DNA from: Thiomicrorhabdus aquaedulcis
GTDB lineage: Bacteria > Pseudomonadota > Gammaproteobacteria > Thiomicrospirales > Thiomicrospiraceae
Assembly: GCF_004001325.1 (NCBI RefSeq)
Contig: NZ_AP018722.1
Coordinates: 1,798,001 to 1,862,000, forward strand
Direction of reading: 5' to 3'
DNA length: 64,000 nt
In this document: positions 39,738-49,676 of the stretch, piece after piece
Position numbering within the stretch: position 1 is the stretch's first letter
How the letters are laid out: every line of letters starts with the position of its first letter
Translations under genes and position numbers: made by a program
Notes under the pieces: generated by a model
The model's input: only the letters and a program-made list of their open reading frames with translations
Databases searched by the model: none
Told to the model about the DNA's origin: nothing

Positions 39738-41224
39738 TATGGTGCACAGGTTGTAGAGCCGGTTTTAAAACAATAAAGCCTCGCGCCATTGGCATCGGCT
39801 TTAAATATGACGAGTTCAAAGTTATCAATATATCGTTTTTTTGTGGTTGTTAAACTTGACCAAGAGGCTGTATTCTCAAGCACCACAATATCGTAGCCTG
39901 CCCCACCGTCAATATCGTCATATAAAATACCGGTACTGGAATTACTCGCATCACCTAACCACACAATATCATCACCGTTACCCAGGATTAAAGCGCTGTT
40001 ACTATTAATATTGCCCTGTATCCAAACCTTATCATTCCCCGTGCCACCATCCACGGTTTTGATTAAATTACTGCCCAACACAAACGTATCATCGCCATCA
40101 CCCAAATAAACAGACGACTGCGCCTTGCCCACAATGTAAACGGTGTCATTGCCAGCACCGGCATTTAAAATGGCTTGAGTGCCCAAATCGCTTTTAACAC
40201 CCGTCACGTTGTTGTACACCAGCCCCGAAGACAAATCATTGCCTACCACCACATAGTCATTGCCTGCGCCTAAATCCAACGCGGTGGTAATATTGCGATT
40301 CACCACAATCACGTCAGGTGTGTTGGCATCGTCCAAGGGCGTGTAGTCGCCTGCACTTAAATCAAAGCTTTCGTAAGTGGCGTTGGGCATGCTGCTGCCA
40401 CCGGTAAAACTGGTCCAGTTTAAGGTAGAAGACAGCACTTTAGCTTTGATTTCGTAGCCACTAATCACCTCAATCACATCGTCAAAAAAGCCAACGCCAC
40501 TGTCATCGCCTTTGGTTTTTGTGGCTTGATGATAATACTCGTCCGTGTCGCAGTTTTCGGCCGTTGCACCACTGGCGCTGCCGCAATTGGCAAGGGTATT
40601 AACGCCATCTTGGTTATAGGCCACCAACACCACGCTGGCGGCTTGGTGTGCTAACGCACTGCTGGCCGGAGTACCCGAACAACTGGCGACGGTGTTATTG
40701 CAGACCGTGTAATTACCCGCACCCAAATTATTCATTATGGGCGGCGTGTCCAATAACGTAAATCTGGCCGTGCCTGGTGCGGCCGCGCAAAAATAGCTGG
40801 CCGATGAAGTTGGATCGCACACCACAACACTTACGCTGTCGGCGGCTTGTGTGTTTATGGCGTAGCGAATAAACCCGCCCCAAGCGTCTTGCGCCGCCGT
40901 CTGGTCAATGCCCAAAGTTAAATAAGGTGCACTCCCCCACGACTGATCACACACGCCGGCGGTACGATTTTCTAGCCCATCGTCATCCGTGTCTGGGCAC
41001 GGTAAATATTTGTTAATGACTGCAAATTGCAATAACTGACTTTTTAAATCTAACACCAGGTTTTGACTTTGCTTTTGCTTGTTAACCGCTCTTTGCTCAC
41101 TGGTAGGAGCCAACAACCCCACCAAAGCGATGGCCACAATCACCAATACAATAGACAATTCGACCAACGAAAAACCCTTTTGCCAGGCCTGGTCAATGGT
41201 CTTGTTGTTATGTAAAGCATTCAT
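39737..41224 (-). CDS. Pseudopilin fused to RTX-type calcium-binding repeats
   Basis: The 495-residue protein has a prepilin leader with cleavage expected after Gly17 (K-G before F-S-L-V-E, Glu at +5) and a hydrophobic helix to residue 40. A C-P-D-T-D-D-D-G-L-E motif near residues 76-85 resembles a calcium loop. The C-terminal part carries six glycine-aspartate units of RTX type: around 315-328, 352-366, 372-384, 391-404, 412-424 and 437-450, for example L-G-D-G-D-D-T-F. RTX units are normally in secreted type I substrates that fold with calcium outside the cell. Here they would be displayed on a pilus tip or pseudopilus. It overlaps the next pilin gene by four bases. Confidence 0.85.
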   Translation of the reverse strand: MNALHNNKTIDQAWQKGFSLVELSIVLVIVAIALVGLLAPTSEQRAVNKQKQSQNLVLDLKSQLLQFAVINKYLPCPDTDDDGLENRTAGVCDQSWGSAPYLTLGIDQTAAQDAWGGFIRYAINTQAADSVSVVVCDPTSSASYFCAAAPGTARFTLLDTPPIMNNLGAGNYTVCNNTVASCSGTPASSALAHQAASVVLVAYNQDGVNTLANCGSASGATAENCDTDEYYHQATKTKGDDSGVGFFDDVIEVISGYEIKAKVLSSTLNWTSFTGGSSMPNATYESFDLSAGDYTPLDDANTPDVIVVNRNITTALDLGAGNDYVVVGNDLSSGLVYNNVTGVKSDLGTQAILNAGAGNDTVYIVGKAQSSVYLGDGDDTFVLGSNLIKTVDGGTGNDKVWIQGNINSNSALILGNGDDIVWLGDASNSSTGILYDDIDGGAGYDIVVLENTASWSSLTTTKKRYIDNFELVIFKADANGARLYCFKTGSTTCAP

Positions 41225-42612
41225 TGCGTCAACCCCTGCGTTTGACTCACCCCTTCAATAGGGTAAACCGACGGAAAACTGGGCAAGGTTGGCGGCGGAT
41301 TATACAAAATGACCTCAACATTACTGACCAACACGCGTTCTGTGGTGTGCGTTGAACCCACCACAAAGTTAACATTAACCTGGCCACTCTCATCCAACAC
41401 CACGTTGTACTCTTTGTACTCATTCCAACTGTCGTAACTGTTGTAACCGGTGTTATCTCTATTGGATGGATCGTCGTAGGTAAACACCTCTAGTTCTTGC
41501 TGAGTATTCAACAAAGTGGCTATTTGGCTAGAATCAAGCGTGCCATCATCCGGCTGAGTGCCGTTAATGCCCACAATAAATTGATCCTGAGTATGAGCCA
41601 CACCGCCGCTGGAGCGTGAACCGTCTTCCCAACCGCCAATAATTTCGGCATCAAATTTTAAAGTAACGGTTTTGCCCGCATTGCCTGCACCAAAATCAAA
41701 GTTTTGGTTGTTGTAATCCCACGTGTCAACAGGTCGAGTTTGCACGTTATGCCCAGAACCACCGGTGGTTTTATTTTCTCCTAAACTGCCGGTGTTGCTG
41801 CCCGCGATGGCTTGTGTGGGAATGGTTACCGCGTTAACGACGGATTCGGATTCAAAACGTGTTTTAAGCTCATTGGCTGAAATAGTTTCAATCACATCAT
41901 CAAAATATGGCGACTCGTTGTAAACACCTTGCACAAATACCGCGTCGTTATTGCGATTTTCGGCTTCGTATGTGCCCAGGCCTGAGGTAATCGCACCGTT
42001 TTCATTGTAAGCCACCAGCACCGCAACCATGTTGACCGCGGCAGCGACTAAACCCGCTGGCATCTCTTTATTCACGGTTAAGTTGCCGCTACCCGCTTGG
42101 CCAGGTAATGGCAGGGTGGTTAAGTTAAACGCCGGCGGGGTAATATTGTTAAAAAAACAAGCCGATTGCGTTGGGCAATTAACAATATCGGTTGCGCTCA
42201 CTGCATTTTGGTTAACGGCATAACCCACCATAAAACCCCAGCTGTCTTGCACATCAGCGCGCGACAACCCCAAGTCAAGGTAAGGCAAAGCGCCATTTGC
42301 CGCAGTGCACGCGCCAGCCGTTCGGTTCTCTAGCCCATCGTCATCCGTGTCTGGACACGGCAAATATTTATTAAGTTTGGCAAACTTTAACAACGAGGCT
42401 TTATTTACCTTGAGTTTGGCACCACTGTCCATCCAGTTAACATGCACTTTTTGCTCAGAATATAAACTAACCGAACCAATCCCCAAAACACCCACAATGG
42501 CTATTACCAAGGCCATGCCCACTAAAGAATAGCCACGGGCGTGTTGCGTTAATGGATTGTTTAAGCGGTTGTTTAAGCGGTTGTTTAACGGGTTGTAAGG
42601 CTTGATGCTCAT
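41221..42612 (-). CDS. Large pseudopilin-like protein lacking Glu5
   Basis: The 463-residue protein begins with a leader containing a short N-N-R-L repeat, then R-G before Y-S-L-V-G-M; the +5 residue is Gly, not Glu. A hydrophobic helix follows to about residue 46. The C-P-D-T-D-D-D-G-L-E-N-R motif is present at about 80-92. The C-terminal 220 residues look like a beta-sandwich (T-L-K-F-D-A-E-I-I-G-G-W, V-L-V-S-N-V-E-V-I-L-Y) and might be a binding domain. GGAGAG precedes the ATG. Lack of Glu5 suggests a tip or initiating subunit like GspK. Confidence 0.8.
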   Translation of the reverse strand: MSIKPYNPLNNRLNNRLNNPLTQHARGYSLVGMALVIAIVGVLGIGSVSLYSEQKVHVNWMDSGAKLKVNKASLLKFAKLNKYLPCPDTDDDGLENRTAGACTAANGALPYLDLGLSRADVQDSWGFMVGYAVNQNAVSATDIVNCPTQSACFFNNITPPAFNLTTLPLPGQAGSGNLTVNKEMPAGLVAAAVNMVAVLVAYNENGAITSGLGTYEAENRNNDAVFVQGVYNESPYFDDVIETISANELKTRFESESVVNAVTIPTQAIAGSNTGSLGENKTTGGSGHNVQTRPVDTWDYNNQNFDFGAGNAGKTVTLKFDAEIIGGWEDGSRSSGGVAHTQDQFIVGINGTQPDDGTLDSSQIATLLNTQQELEVFTYDDPSNRDNTGYNSYDSWNEYKEYNVVLDESGQVNVNFVVGSTHTTERVLVSNVEVILYNPPPTLPSFPSVYPIEGVSQTQGLTQ

Positions 42613-42613
42613 G

Positions 42614-43495
42614 TTAACTCTCCAAATCTGACAAAAATCGACCCGTTCGAATAATGGCGTGCTTAAGTTCGTACCCTGTTAGCCATATTAACTGGTCATC
42701 AAATAACGATGCATTGTTGTCAGCGGCCACCCAAAAATAGTTGTCGTTATCGATATTTTCGGTTTCAAAGGTGTTTAAGGTCGCCCCTGACCAAGTTTCT
42801 TGACCGTTTACGCCAAAGCTGATGACCACCGCGATGGCCACCTGTTCAACCGTGTCGCCGCCTGCGGTGCTGCCATTGCACGCGGCGGCCGTTTGTGCGC
42901 AAACCGTGTAATTGCCCGTGCCGGTTTTAGAACCAAAAGGCGGGGTATTAAAACCAAACACAGGGTCATTACCACCTTGATTGCTAAAATAACTGGCCGA
43001 TTCTGCCACACTATTGATGGTAGCGGCATCATTATCGGCTACATGGTTTACCGCATAATAAAAAGGTTGCTGCCATGCGTCGGTGGGTGCAACACCCAGC
43101 TCTAAATAGGGCAAACGGCCTTTGCTGACAGTACATTGAAAATTTCCCGCAGTGGCTCTGTTTTCGCGACCGTCCGCGTCGCTGTCTGGACAAGGCAAAT
43201 AGCCGTTTACTTGCACAAAGGTCAGTAAGGCCAATTTAATGTCGTCGAGCACTAAACGATTTTGGGCATATTGATCAAAGTTGCGTCCAGTGTGCGTGGT
43301 GTTGGCTAAGCCATAAGTCAGCACCCCTAAAATGGCCAAAGCAATGCTAATTTCAAGCAAAGAAAATCCATTTTGCGCATGCGAAGGTATTTTTTTATAC
43401 GAACATGCCAAACCCTTACGCTTAAACCTCATAACCATCTTGACCAGGCCTGGTAAGTTCACAACGCACCTTAAAAAACCTTGTTTTAAGACCAT
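42614..43495 (-). CDS. Pseudopilin-like protein with a long leader
   Basis: The 293-residue protein has an N-G site before F-S-L-L-E at residue 43-44, Glu at +5 and a standard pilin helix. The leader of 43 residues is unusually long, yet AAGGAG lies eight bases before the first ATG. A palindrome copy at 43443-43454 encodes L-P-G-L-V in that leader. C-P-D-S-D-A-D-G-R-E-N-R is the same calcium-like motif as in the next two genes. It is the second gene of the pilin operon. Confidence 0.82.
   Translation of the reverse strand: MVLKQGFLRCVVNLPGLVKMVMRFKRKGLACSYKKIPSHAQNGFSLLEISIALAILGVLTYGLANTTHTGRNFDQYAQNRLVLDDIKLALLTFVQVNGYLPCPDSDADGRENRATAGNFQCTVSKGRLPYLELGVAPTDAWQQPFYYAVNHVADNDAATINSVAESASYFSNQGGNDPVFGFNTPPFGSKTGTGNYTVCAQTAAACNGSTAGGDTVEQVAIAVVISFGVNGQETWSGATLNTFETENIDNDNYFWVAADNNASLFDDQLIWLTGYELKHAIIRTGRFLSDLES
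43443..43454. repeat. ACCAGGCCTGGT palindrome in a pseudopilin leader (P-G-L frame)
   Basis: Lies in the 43-residue leader that would be cleaved off. Confidence 0.95.
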
Positions 43496-43526
43496 TTAAA
43501 ACTCCTTATAAACACCTTCAAACCGG

Positions 43527-44528
43527 TTAAGGACAACCTAACACCCCACGCCAATTTTGTCCCACCTGATTATCAAAATCAGTCGCCACTCCCGCACACA
43601 AAGTGCCGTCACTGGCGGTTTTAAAAATATTATTGCACGCATTAAACCAATGCGCCGAATCGTCAGGCAAGGCACACAAATCGGGGATATCATCTGAGTT
43701 AACGTCTTGACTTACTCTTGTCAACAAAGCCGAATTCCATTCATCTCGCGTAATGGCAATCACATGATCGTTAAACTGAGCAGGATTAGCCGAAGTTGAA
43801 ATAAAATCTGCATCGCCATCGGCGTTTTCAAGCTCTAAAAACGCGGTAACTGTATTGCTGCTACGATCTTGACCGGCTAAAGCACTGCCGGTATAAAACA
43901 ACACCATAACCACATCGGTTACTCCGTCCAGGGTCAACGCGGCGGTGGCAGGTTCGGTGCTGTTTAACGGCGCGTAACGTTTACTTTTAAATGCGCCAGC
44001 GGCACCAAAATTATTAAAGTCGTTGTTTTGCACCACAAAACGAGAATCTACCGCAAACCAATAATTTTCTTGCAACACTGGACGCGTTATAAAATTAAAA
44101 AAACGTGAACTGATGTGCGAAGGCACCCGCCCAACGACCACACTCACCCCCGCACCACAAGGCGCATTGCTTATTCCATTACCACTGGTATCTGGACAAG
44201 GAAAGTAGCCTGGCCCAGGAATTTGTTCAACGGGTAAAGCCGTGGTAGCGCCAGAAGCCGTTCTAAAAATTTCGGGTTGCATGACCGCGTACATGAGCAT
44301 TTTATCTTTAATGTCTTTTAAGGCGTTGACGTGCGATTTCTCCATGCTAATTTGCATGGTCTCGGAGCGAATATTGCCCACGTTACCAAACCAAGCCGCC
44401 GCGCCCAACACCAGCATTAACATGCCCAACAAGACCATAAACCCAGATTGTTTTCTGAGTTGAATGCGCCTGTTTTTAAGTCGTGCATTAAGCCGTTTTT
44501 GGGATAAGTTGTTTACAGGGGTGGTCAT
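43527..44528 (-). CDS. PilX/GspK-like large pseudopilin, first gene of the operon
   Basis: The ATG at 44528 was chosen over 44567 because GAGG lies at good distance. The 333-residue product has a basic leader, S-G before F-M-V-L-L-G, and a hydrophobic helix; +5 is Leu, as in PilX/GspK proteins. It has a C-P-D-T-S-G-N-G-I motif near the place where its neighbours have the calcium-like loop, and several late cysteines. It heads a four-pseudopilin operon that ends with the response regulator. Confidence 0.78.
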   Translation of the reverse strand: MTTPVNNLSQKRLNARLKNRRIQLRKQSGFMVLLGMLMLVLGAAAWFGNVGNIRSETMQISMEKSHVNALKDIKDKMLMYAVMQPEIFRTASGATTALPVEQIPGPGYFPCPDTSGNGISNAPCGAGVSVVVGRVPSHISSRFFNFITRPVLQENYWFAVDSRFVVQNNDFNNFGAAGAFKSKRYAPLNSTEPATAALTLDGVTDVVMVLFYTGSALAGQDRSSNTVTAFLELENADGDADFISTSANPAQFNDHVIAITRDEWNSALLTRVSQDVNSDDIPDLCALPDDSAHWFNACNNIFKTASDGTLCAGVATDFDNQVGQNWRGVLGCP

Positions 44529-44726
44529 GTTTGCCTCGCTAATTAACTTAGCTTTAATACTTATCAAGCTATTCTAAATTATTAAAAACGTTGCGATAAC
44601 AACTATTTAGACCAATACCTACTTGGGTTAATTAAAGTTTACACCCAACACAGGCAAAGCAAAAGAGATGGTTTTAAATGGCTAAACAAACTTGTGTCAC
44701 CCTAACAGCGCATTACGCTTGCGACC
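44529..44726. promoter_or_regulatory. Upstream region of the pseudopilin operon
   Basis: This 198-bp spacer separates the pilin operon from a cysteine-cluster gene transcribed in the same direction. It must contain the pilin promoter. TTGATAAG-type A/T-rich stretches lie near 44560-44600, but I see no confident -10/-35 pair and no sigma-54 site. Confidence 0.4.
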
Positions 44727-45206
44727 CTACCAAAGTGTTTTGCCTTGCGCTTGTTGTTCTAACACCCATTGCTGAAACGCGGGTGGGCCGTAGGCGAGTG
44801 TGAGGGGATTTTTTTGCAGGAGTTTGCTGTCTGGGTCTTGTTGTTGGTAAATAAGCGGGCGCAAGGTGCGCTCGGCAAACTCTTTTAACCAATCTAAAGT
44901 AGCGGGGGGAATTTCTCGGCCAACGGGAACCGCCAAATCAACGCTAAGGCCTTGCCATTTTAAAATTCCGTCGATGACCAGCGCACCGCTTTCGCTGGGT
45001 TTTAAATGTTCGGGTAAGGCACTGCCGGCTTTAACCCAGCTGCATTCAAATGTTTGGCAAGGTTGCACAGGGCGATTAAGGTAATCGTCGCAGCCTTGGC
45101 CTGTGCTGTGCGGACAGGGATGACCGGGATAGGCTTCACAGCCTTTAACGGTAATTTGCACCCAGCCATCGCAACAGGCGGTGCAAGGTTGGCACTGTCT
45201 ATTCAT
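44727..45206 (-). CDS. YkgJ-like cysteine-cluster protein
   Basis: The 159-residue protein starts at the ATG at 45206, which has AAGGA five bases before it, not at the longer frame start. It has C-Q-P-C-T-A-C-C-D-G-W, then C-P-H-S, G-C-D-D-Y and C-Q-T-F-E-C, the cysteine layout of the YkgJ zinc/iron-chelating family. The metal and role are unknown. The C-terminal half lacks cysteines. Confidence 0.72.
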   Translation of the reverse strand: MNRQCQPCTACCDGWVQITVKGCEAYPGHPCPHSTGQGCDDYLNRPVQPCQTFECSWVKAGSALPEHLKPSESGALVIDGILKWQGLSVDLAVPVGREIPPATLDWLKEFAERTLRPLIYQQQDPDSKLLQKNPLTLAYGPPAFQQWVLEQQAQGKTLW

Positions 45207-45309
45207 GATTTCCTTTGTTTGTGTTTGGCTTGTGTTTGGCTTGTGTGTTTTAGAATGCAAAACAAGCGTTTAAATTAGGTTAACCAGGCCTGATCATACT
45301 GACTAACGG

Positions 45310-45903
45310 TTAAGGTTTGTTTTGCAAATCACTGGGCGAATCGCTTTGCGAATCACTCTGCAACGGGTCTTGTTGCAAGGCGTGCTTGGCCAAACGGGGT
45401 TTTAACCACAGCTCGGACCACAACAACAATATCGCACCCACCGTAATCGCCATGTCGGCAACGTTAAAGGTGGCGTAGTGCCATGTGCCGATGTAAAAGT
45501 CGACAAAGTCGGTTACTCGCCCCGCCAACACGCGGTCAATGACGTTGCCAATGGCGCCGCCTAATACGAGGTTTATGGCCAATACATCAACCGTAAATCG
45601 ATTGGGCAGTTTGGCCAACCACAGCCACAAAATCACAGTAACAGCGGCAGCTAATCCGGTAAAAAACCAGCGTTGCCAGCCACCCATATCGGCTAAAAAG
45701 CTAAAGGCTGCGCCGTAGTTGTACACCAACGTCATGTTTAAATTGGGCATAACCGGCACGGGAACACCCATCACCAACGTAGACACAGCCCAATATTTAG
45801 TGAGTTGATCAACCACAATTAACATAACCGCAAACCACAAAGTGCGCACCGCGCTTGAGGCGTTTGCGCTGTTTAAGTCTGCTTGAATTGAATGGTTAGG
45901 CAT
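45310..45903 (-). CDS. lspA: Lipoprotein signal peptidase (signal peptidase II)
   Basis: The 197-residue inner-membrane aspartic protease has four membrane helices, N-Y-G-A-A-F-S-F, and the catalytic Asp residues in G-N-V-I-D-R and F-N-V-A-D. It removes signal peptides from diacylated prolipoproteins. The ATG at 45903 overlaps ileS by eight bases. The C-terminal tail has a short repetitive [10 protein letters not shown] tract. Confidence 0.96.
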   Translation of the reverse strand: MPNHSIQADLNSANASSAVRTLWFAVMLIVVDQLTKYWAVSTLVMGVPVPVMPNLNMTLVYNYGAAFSFLADMGGWQRWFFTGLAAAVTVILWLWLAKLPNRFTVDVLAINLVLGGAIGNVIDRVLAGRVTDFVDFYIGTWHYATFNVADMAITVGAILLLWSELWLKPRLAKHALQQDPLQSDSQSDSPSDLQNKP

Positions 45904-48733
45904 AGTGACGCACTTCTCCATCACCGTCCACGTTATCCACACAACGTTGACACAACTCTGGATGTTCGGCAATATGACCGACCTCTTCACGGTGATGCCA
46001 ACAACGCGCGCATTTAGCGTGCTCGGTGGCCACCGACTCAATCCACAGGCCTGGCAGTTCGCTTTCTACCGCGGCGACGGTTTTTTGCGACAACGGTTTT
46101 ACCCAGGCCTGAGAGGTAATCAGCACAAAGCGCAACTCGTCTTGCAACGCTTCAATGGCGGTTAACAAATCGTCTTGGCAATACAAGGTAACTTCGGCAC
46201 TTAAAGATGCGCCAATGACTTTTTCGGCGCGCAGTTTTTCAAGTGTTTTGGCCACGGCCGAACGCACTTCAATCATTTGTGCCCAGTAGGCCGAGTTCAT
46301 GGCGGCGGTTTCGTCTAACGCCGTTAAGCCGGTGTACCATTGCGCCACAAACACCGTTTTATCGCGTTCGCCGGGTAAAAACGTCCAAATTTCTTCGGCG
46401 GTAAAACTCAAAATAGGCGCCATCCAACGCGTCATGGCTTCAATAATGTGATACAACGCGGTTTGCGCCGAACGTCGTGCTAATCCATCGGTTTTGCAGG
46501 TGTATTGGCGGTCTTTAATAACGTCTAAATAAAACGCCCCCAACTCAACCGAGCAAAAATGGGTTAAGGCCTGATAAATTGCATGAAAATTATAACTGTC
46601 GTACGCCGCGACAATCTCTTGTTGCAAGATGTGTGCGTGACCAATCACCCATTTGTCTAGCGGCAATAAATCATCGTACGCCACCAAATCGGTCGCGGGA
46701 TTAAAGCCGCTAATATTGGCCAATAAAAAGCGCGCGGTGTTGCGAATACGACGATAAGAGTCGGCGGTACGGCTAATGATTTCGTCCGATACAGTCATTT
46801 CATAGCGGTAGTCGGCGGCCGAAATCCACAGGCGCAAAATGTCTGCACCCAAGGTGTTAGAGATTTGCTGGGGTGCGACCACATTGCCTTTGGATTTAGA
46901 CATTTTTTTGCCGTCTTTATCCACCGTAAAACCGTGGGTAAGCACTTGTTTGTAAGGCGCATGGCCGTCGGTGGCTAAGGCCGTTAACAACGACGATTGA
47001 AACCAACCGCGATGTTGATCTGAGCCTTCTAAATACAAATCGGCCGGAGCCGACAACTCGTCACGTTGCCCTAACACGGTAAAATGCGAAATACCCGAAT
47101 CAAACCACACGTCTAAAATATCGGTGACTTGCTCGTAGTCGTCGGCGTCACTGCCCAATAAACTGGCCACGTCCAAATCGTACCAAGCGTCAATTGAATT
47201 GACTTCAACCAACTTAGCTACTTCTTCCATTAACTCAATGGTGCGCGGGTGCATTTCTTGAGTCACTTTGTTTACAAAAATAGTGATGGGCACACCCCAA
47301 AAACGCTGCCGCGAAATACACCAATCTGGACGGCCGTCAATCATGCCTTCAATGCGGTTTTGACCCCATTCGGGAATCCACTGCACGTTTTTAATTTCAC
47401 GTAGCGCACCGTCACGTAAACCGGCTTGCGTCATGCTAATAAACCATTGCGGCGTGGCTCTAAAAATAAGCGGCGTTTTGGTGCGCCAGCAGTGTGGGTA
47501 ACTGTGCTCAATCACTTCAATGTGCAACAGCGCGTGGTGTTCTTTAAGCACTTCAATCACGTGGTCGTCTACTTTTAAAACGTTTTCGCCGGCAAACAAC
47601 GGCGTGCCGGCCACGTAATTGCCGTTGCCGTCCACGGGGCAATCCACCTCTAAATCGTATTTTAACCCTACCGCAAAGTCATCAACCCCGTGACCTGGTG
47701 CGGTGTGTACACAGCCTGTTCCGGCCTCGGTGGTGACGTGTTCGCCTAAAATTAACGGCACAATGCGTTCGTAAAACGGGTGACGCAATCGAATTAAATC
47801 AAACTGATTACCACGCCCATAAGCGATGACGCGGTAGGCATCAAAGCCCCATTTATCCATGGTGGTTTTAATCATGGCTTCGGCTAAAAACAGGCGCTCT
47901 GGACCGTGCTCGCCGGTGACTTGTACCACGGCGTATTCGAGCTCTGGGTTAATGGCAACGGCTTGGTTAGCGGGTAATGTCCAAGGCGTAGTGGTCCAAA
48001 TCACCACCGACAAAGGCCCTTCGCCCAAATGGTCTTCAACGTGATGGCAACGCGCAAAAAACGCCGCTTCATCCAGCACCTTAAAACGCACGTCAATCGA
48101 CTTTGAGCGTTTCATTTCGTATTCCACTTCGGCCTCGGCCAAGGCCGAATGGCCGCCCACCGACCAATACACCGGCTTAGTGCCTTTGACTAAGTGACCG
48201 TTTTGAATGATTTTGGCCAGCGCACGAATTTCGTTGGCTTCAAATTTAAAGTCTTTGGTTAAATAAGGATTGTCCCAGTCGGCCATAATGCCCAAACGTT
48301 TAAAGTCGGCCATTTGCCCTTCTACCTGACTTTGTGCGTAATCTCGACAGGCCTGGCGAAACTCGGTAGCGCCAATTTTTTGCCCTACTTTGCCTTTTTT
48401 CTTTTCAACGTTTAGCTCAATGGGTAAGCCATGACAATCCCAACCGGGCACAAACGGCGCATCAAAACCGCTTAAGCCTTTAGACTTTACAATCATGTCT
48501 TTTAAGACTTTATTCACCGCGTGCCCAATGTGAATGTCGCCGTTGGCGTACGGTGGGCCGTCGTGCAAAATAAATTTAGGCAAGCCTTTTTTATGTTCGC
48601 GAACGATTTGATACAACCCATCGGCCTCCCACGCTTTGACTTGAGCAGGCTCACGCGTCGGCAAACTGCCTCGCATCGGAAAGTCGGTTTCGGGAAGGTT
48701 TAACGTCAATTTATAATCGGTGGTTTGTGTCAT
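45896..48733 (-). CDS. ileS: Isoleucyl-tRNA synthetase
   Basis: The 945-residue class I synthetase has the HIGH motif in [15 protein letters not shown], an editing domain with W-T-T-T-P-W-T-L-P, and the C-terminal zinc finger C-A-R-C-W...C-Q-R-C. It charges tRNA-Ile. Its start overlaps the hepT stop by four bases (ATGA), an unusual coupling of an essential gene to a toxin gene. Confidence 0.98.
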   Translation of the reverse strand: MTQTTDYKLTLNLPETDFPMRGSLPTREPAQVKAWEADGLYQIVREHKKGLPKFILHDGPPYANGDIHIGHAVNKVLKDMIVKSKGLSGFDAPFVPGWDCHGLPIELNVEKKKGKVGQKIGATEFRQACRDYAQSQVEGQMADFKRLGIMADWDNPYLTKDFKFEANEIRALAKIIQNGHLVKGTKPVYWSVGGHSALAEAEVEYEMKRSKSIDVRFKVLDEAAFFARCHHVEDHLGEGPLSVVIWTTTPWTLPANQAVAINPELEYAVVQVTGEHGPERLFLAEAMIKTTMDKWGFDAYRVIAYGRGNQFDLIRLRHPFYERIVPLILGEHVTTEAGTGCVHTAPGHGVDDFAVGLKYDLEVDCPVDGNGNYVAGTPLFAGENVLKVDDHVIEVLKEHHALLHIEVIEHSYPHCWRTKTPLIFRATPQWFISMTQAGLRDGALREIKNVQWIPEWGQNRIEGMIDGRPDWCISRQRFWGVPITIFVNKVTQEMHPRTIELMEEVAKLVEVNSIDAWYDLDVASLLGSDADDYEQVTDILDVWFDSGISHFTVLGQRDELSAPADLYLEGSDQHRGWFQSSLLTALATDGHAPYKQVLTHGFTVDKDGKKMSKSKGNVVAPQQISNTLGADILRLWISAADYRYEMTVSDEIISRTADSYRRIRNTARFLLANISGFNPATDLVAYDDLLPLDKWVIGHAHILQQEIVAAYDSYNFHAIYQALTHFCSVELGAFYLDVIKDRQYTCKTDGLARRSAQTALYHIIEAMTRWMAPILSFTAEEIWTFLPGERDKTVFVAQWYTGLTALDETAAMNSAYWAQMIEVRSAVAKTLEKLRAEKVIGASLSAEVTLYCQDDLLTAIEALQDELRFVLITSQAWVKPLSQKTVAAVESELPGLWIESVATEHAKCARCWHHREEVGHIAEHPELCQRCVDNVDGDGEVRHYA

Positions 48734-49143
48734 ACATTGCTCTCTAAAACGTTGGCGGTGTAGTCAATTAAGTCGTGTAAGCGGTTTTCAATAACGTCTT
48801 GCATGAGTTGAATATCCAATGTTTGATATTCATGAACTAAGACGTTTCTAAATCCAACCATGTTCTGTAATTTTTGCGATAACTCAGGCGAAATCACTTG
48901 GTGTATTTCTAAGATTTGAAAGTGATTCCGACTGTCTTTGGGCAGTCCCCATTTGTATTTTTTTATGGTGTACGCGGCCATATCAATGGCCAACTCAGCA
49001 ATGCGCTGTAAGTTAATGGCAATGGCGTCTTGCTTTAAAAAATCATCTTTAAACGCGCAACCGGTATTTAACGCATAGTAGGTTTTAATTTGCCTAATGC
49101 AGCGCTCTATACTGACTTTTTTATTGAGCAATACATCGTTCAT
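48730..49143 (-). CDS. hepT: HepT-type HEPN toxin
   Basis: The 137-residue protein has the RX4HXY motif as R-N-V-L-V-H-E-Y near residue 100, the hallmark of HepT toxins, whose Tyr is adenylylated by MntA. HepT proteins are HEPN ribonucleases. Its partner, mntA, lies upstream. The stop codon overlaps the ileS start, so reading through to ileS is coupled. Confidence 0.9.
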   Translation of the reverse strand: MNDVLLNKKVSIERCIRQIKTYYALNTGCAFKDDFLKQDAIAINLQRIAELAIDMAAYTIKKYKWGLPKDSRNHFQILEIHQVISPELSQKLQNMVGFRNVLVHEYQTLDIQLMQDVIENRLHDLIDYTANVLESNV

Positions 49144-49225
49144 AGCGGCATCAAAACTCCCAAAAGTTGGTGTAGCAACCTAGTACTTAACACTTAATAC
49201 TTAATACCTAATACTTGATAAGCAG
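49144..49225. repeat. Short tandem repeats between mntA and hepT
   Basis: The stretch 49180-49220 consists of degenerate direct repeats of ACTTAATAC-like units. No gene is seen here. The repeats could arise by slippage and may alter spacing of the pair. Confidence 0.55.
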
Positions 49226-49650
49226 CTAATAAAATCCGCTGGCTAATCCAGATTCAATAATGGCCTGGCGCTCTTCGTTCAGTTTTCGGTAACGCGCCAT
49301 AACGCCTATTTCAAATTCATCCAGCTGGCTTTGAGTAAAGTCGTCGGCCAAAAAATGACCTTACCCTGATGAATAATTTCATTTTGAAACACGGTATCCA
49401 CCAACTGCAAATTAATTAAATCAACCCCAACGCCCAACAAAGATTCTAACTGCACCTGACCGAGTGAGTTTAACAAGGTAATGCGTTTAGCGTCGCTGGG
49501 TGCAAACAGCAAGGCCAAATCAACATCGCTGTTATTACGTTGCTCGCCATGAGCGTACGAACCAAACAAATACACCGCCTTAACATTTGACCAGGCCTGG
49601 TGAATGGCAAAAGCCAGTTTTAAAACATTAAGAGGGGGTGCAGTGGCCAA
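49226..49650 (-). CDS. mntA: MntA-type nucleotidyltransferase antitoxin, frameshifted near its end
   Basis: A TTG start at 49650 is preceded by AGGAG. The protein has the exact GSX10DXD motif (G-S-Y-A-H-G ... D-V-D) of MntA antitoxins, which AMPylate HepT. The as-read frame stops at 49306 after 114 residues. One added base in the six-A run at 49350-49355 restores a frame to 49226 ending E-F-E-I-G-V-M-A-R-Y-R-K-L-N-E-E-R, the usual MntA C terminus. The shift removes only the C-terminal helix; it may be a sequence error. A palindrome copy encodes H-Q-A-W. It starts just after ribF. Confidence 0.82.
49590..49601. repeat. ACCAGGCCTGGT palindrome in mntA (Q-A-W frame)
   Basis: Encodes H-Q-A-W near residue 18. 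Confidence 0.95.
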
Positions 49651-49676
49651 GCGAACTCCTAAAAACGTTAAACACG

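Noticed and set aside
49144-49225. Possible CRISPR-like array from short repeats between mntA and hepT
   Set aside because: Units are only about nine bases, degenerate and without spacers of constant length.
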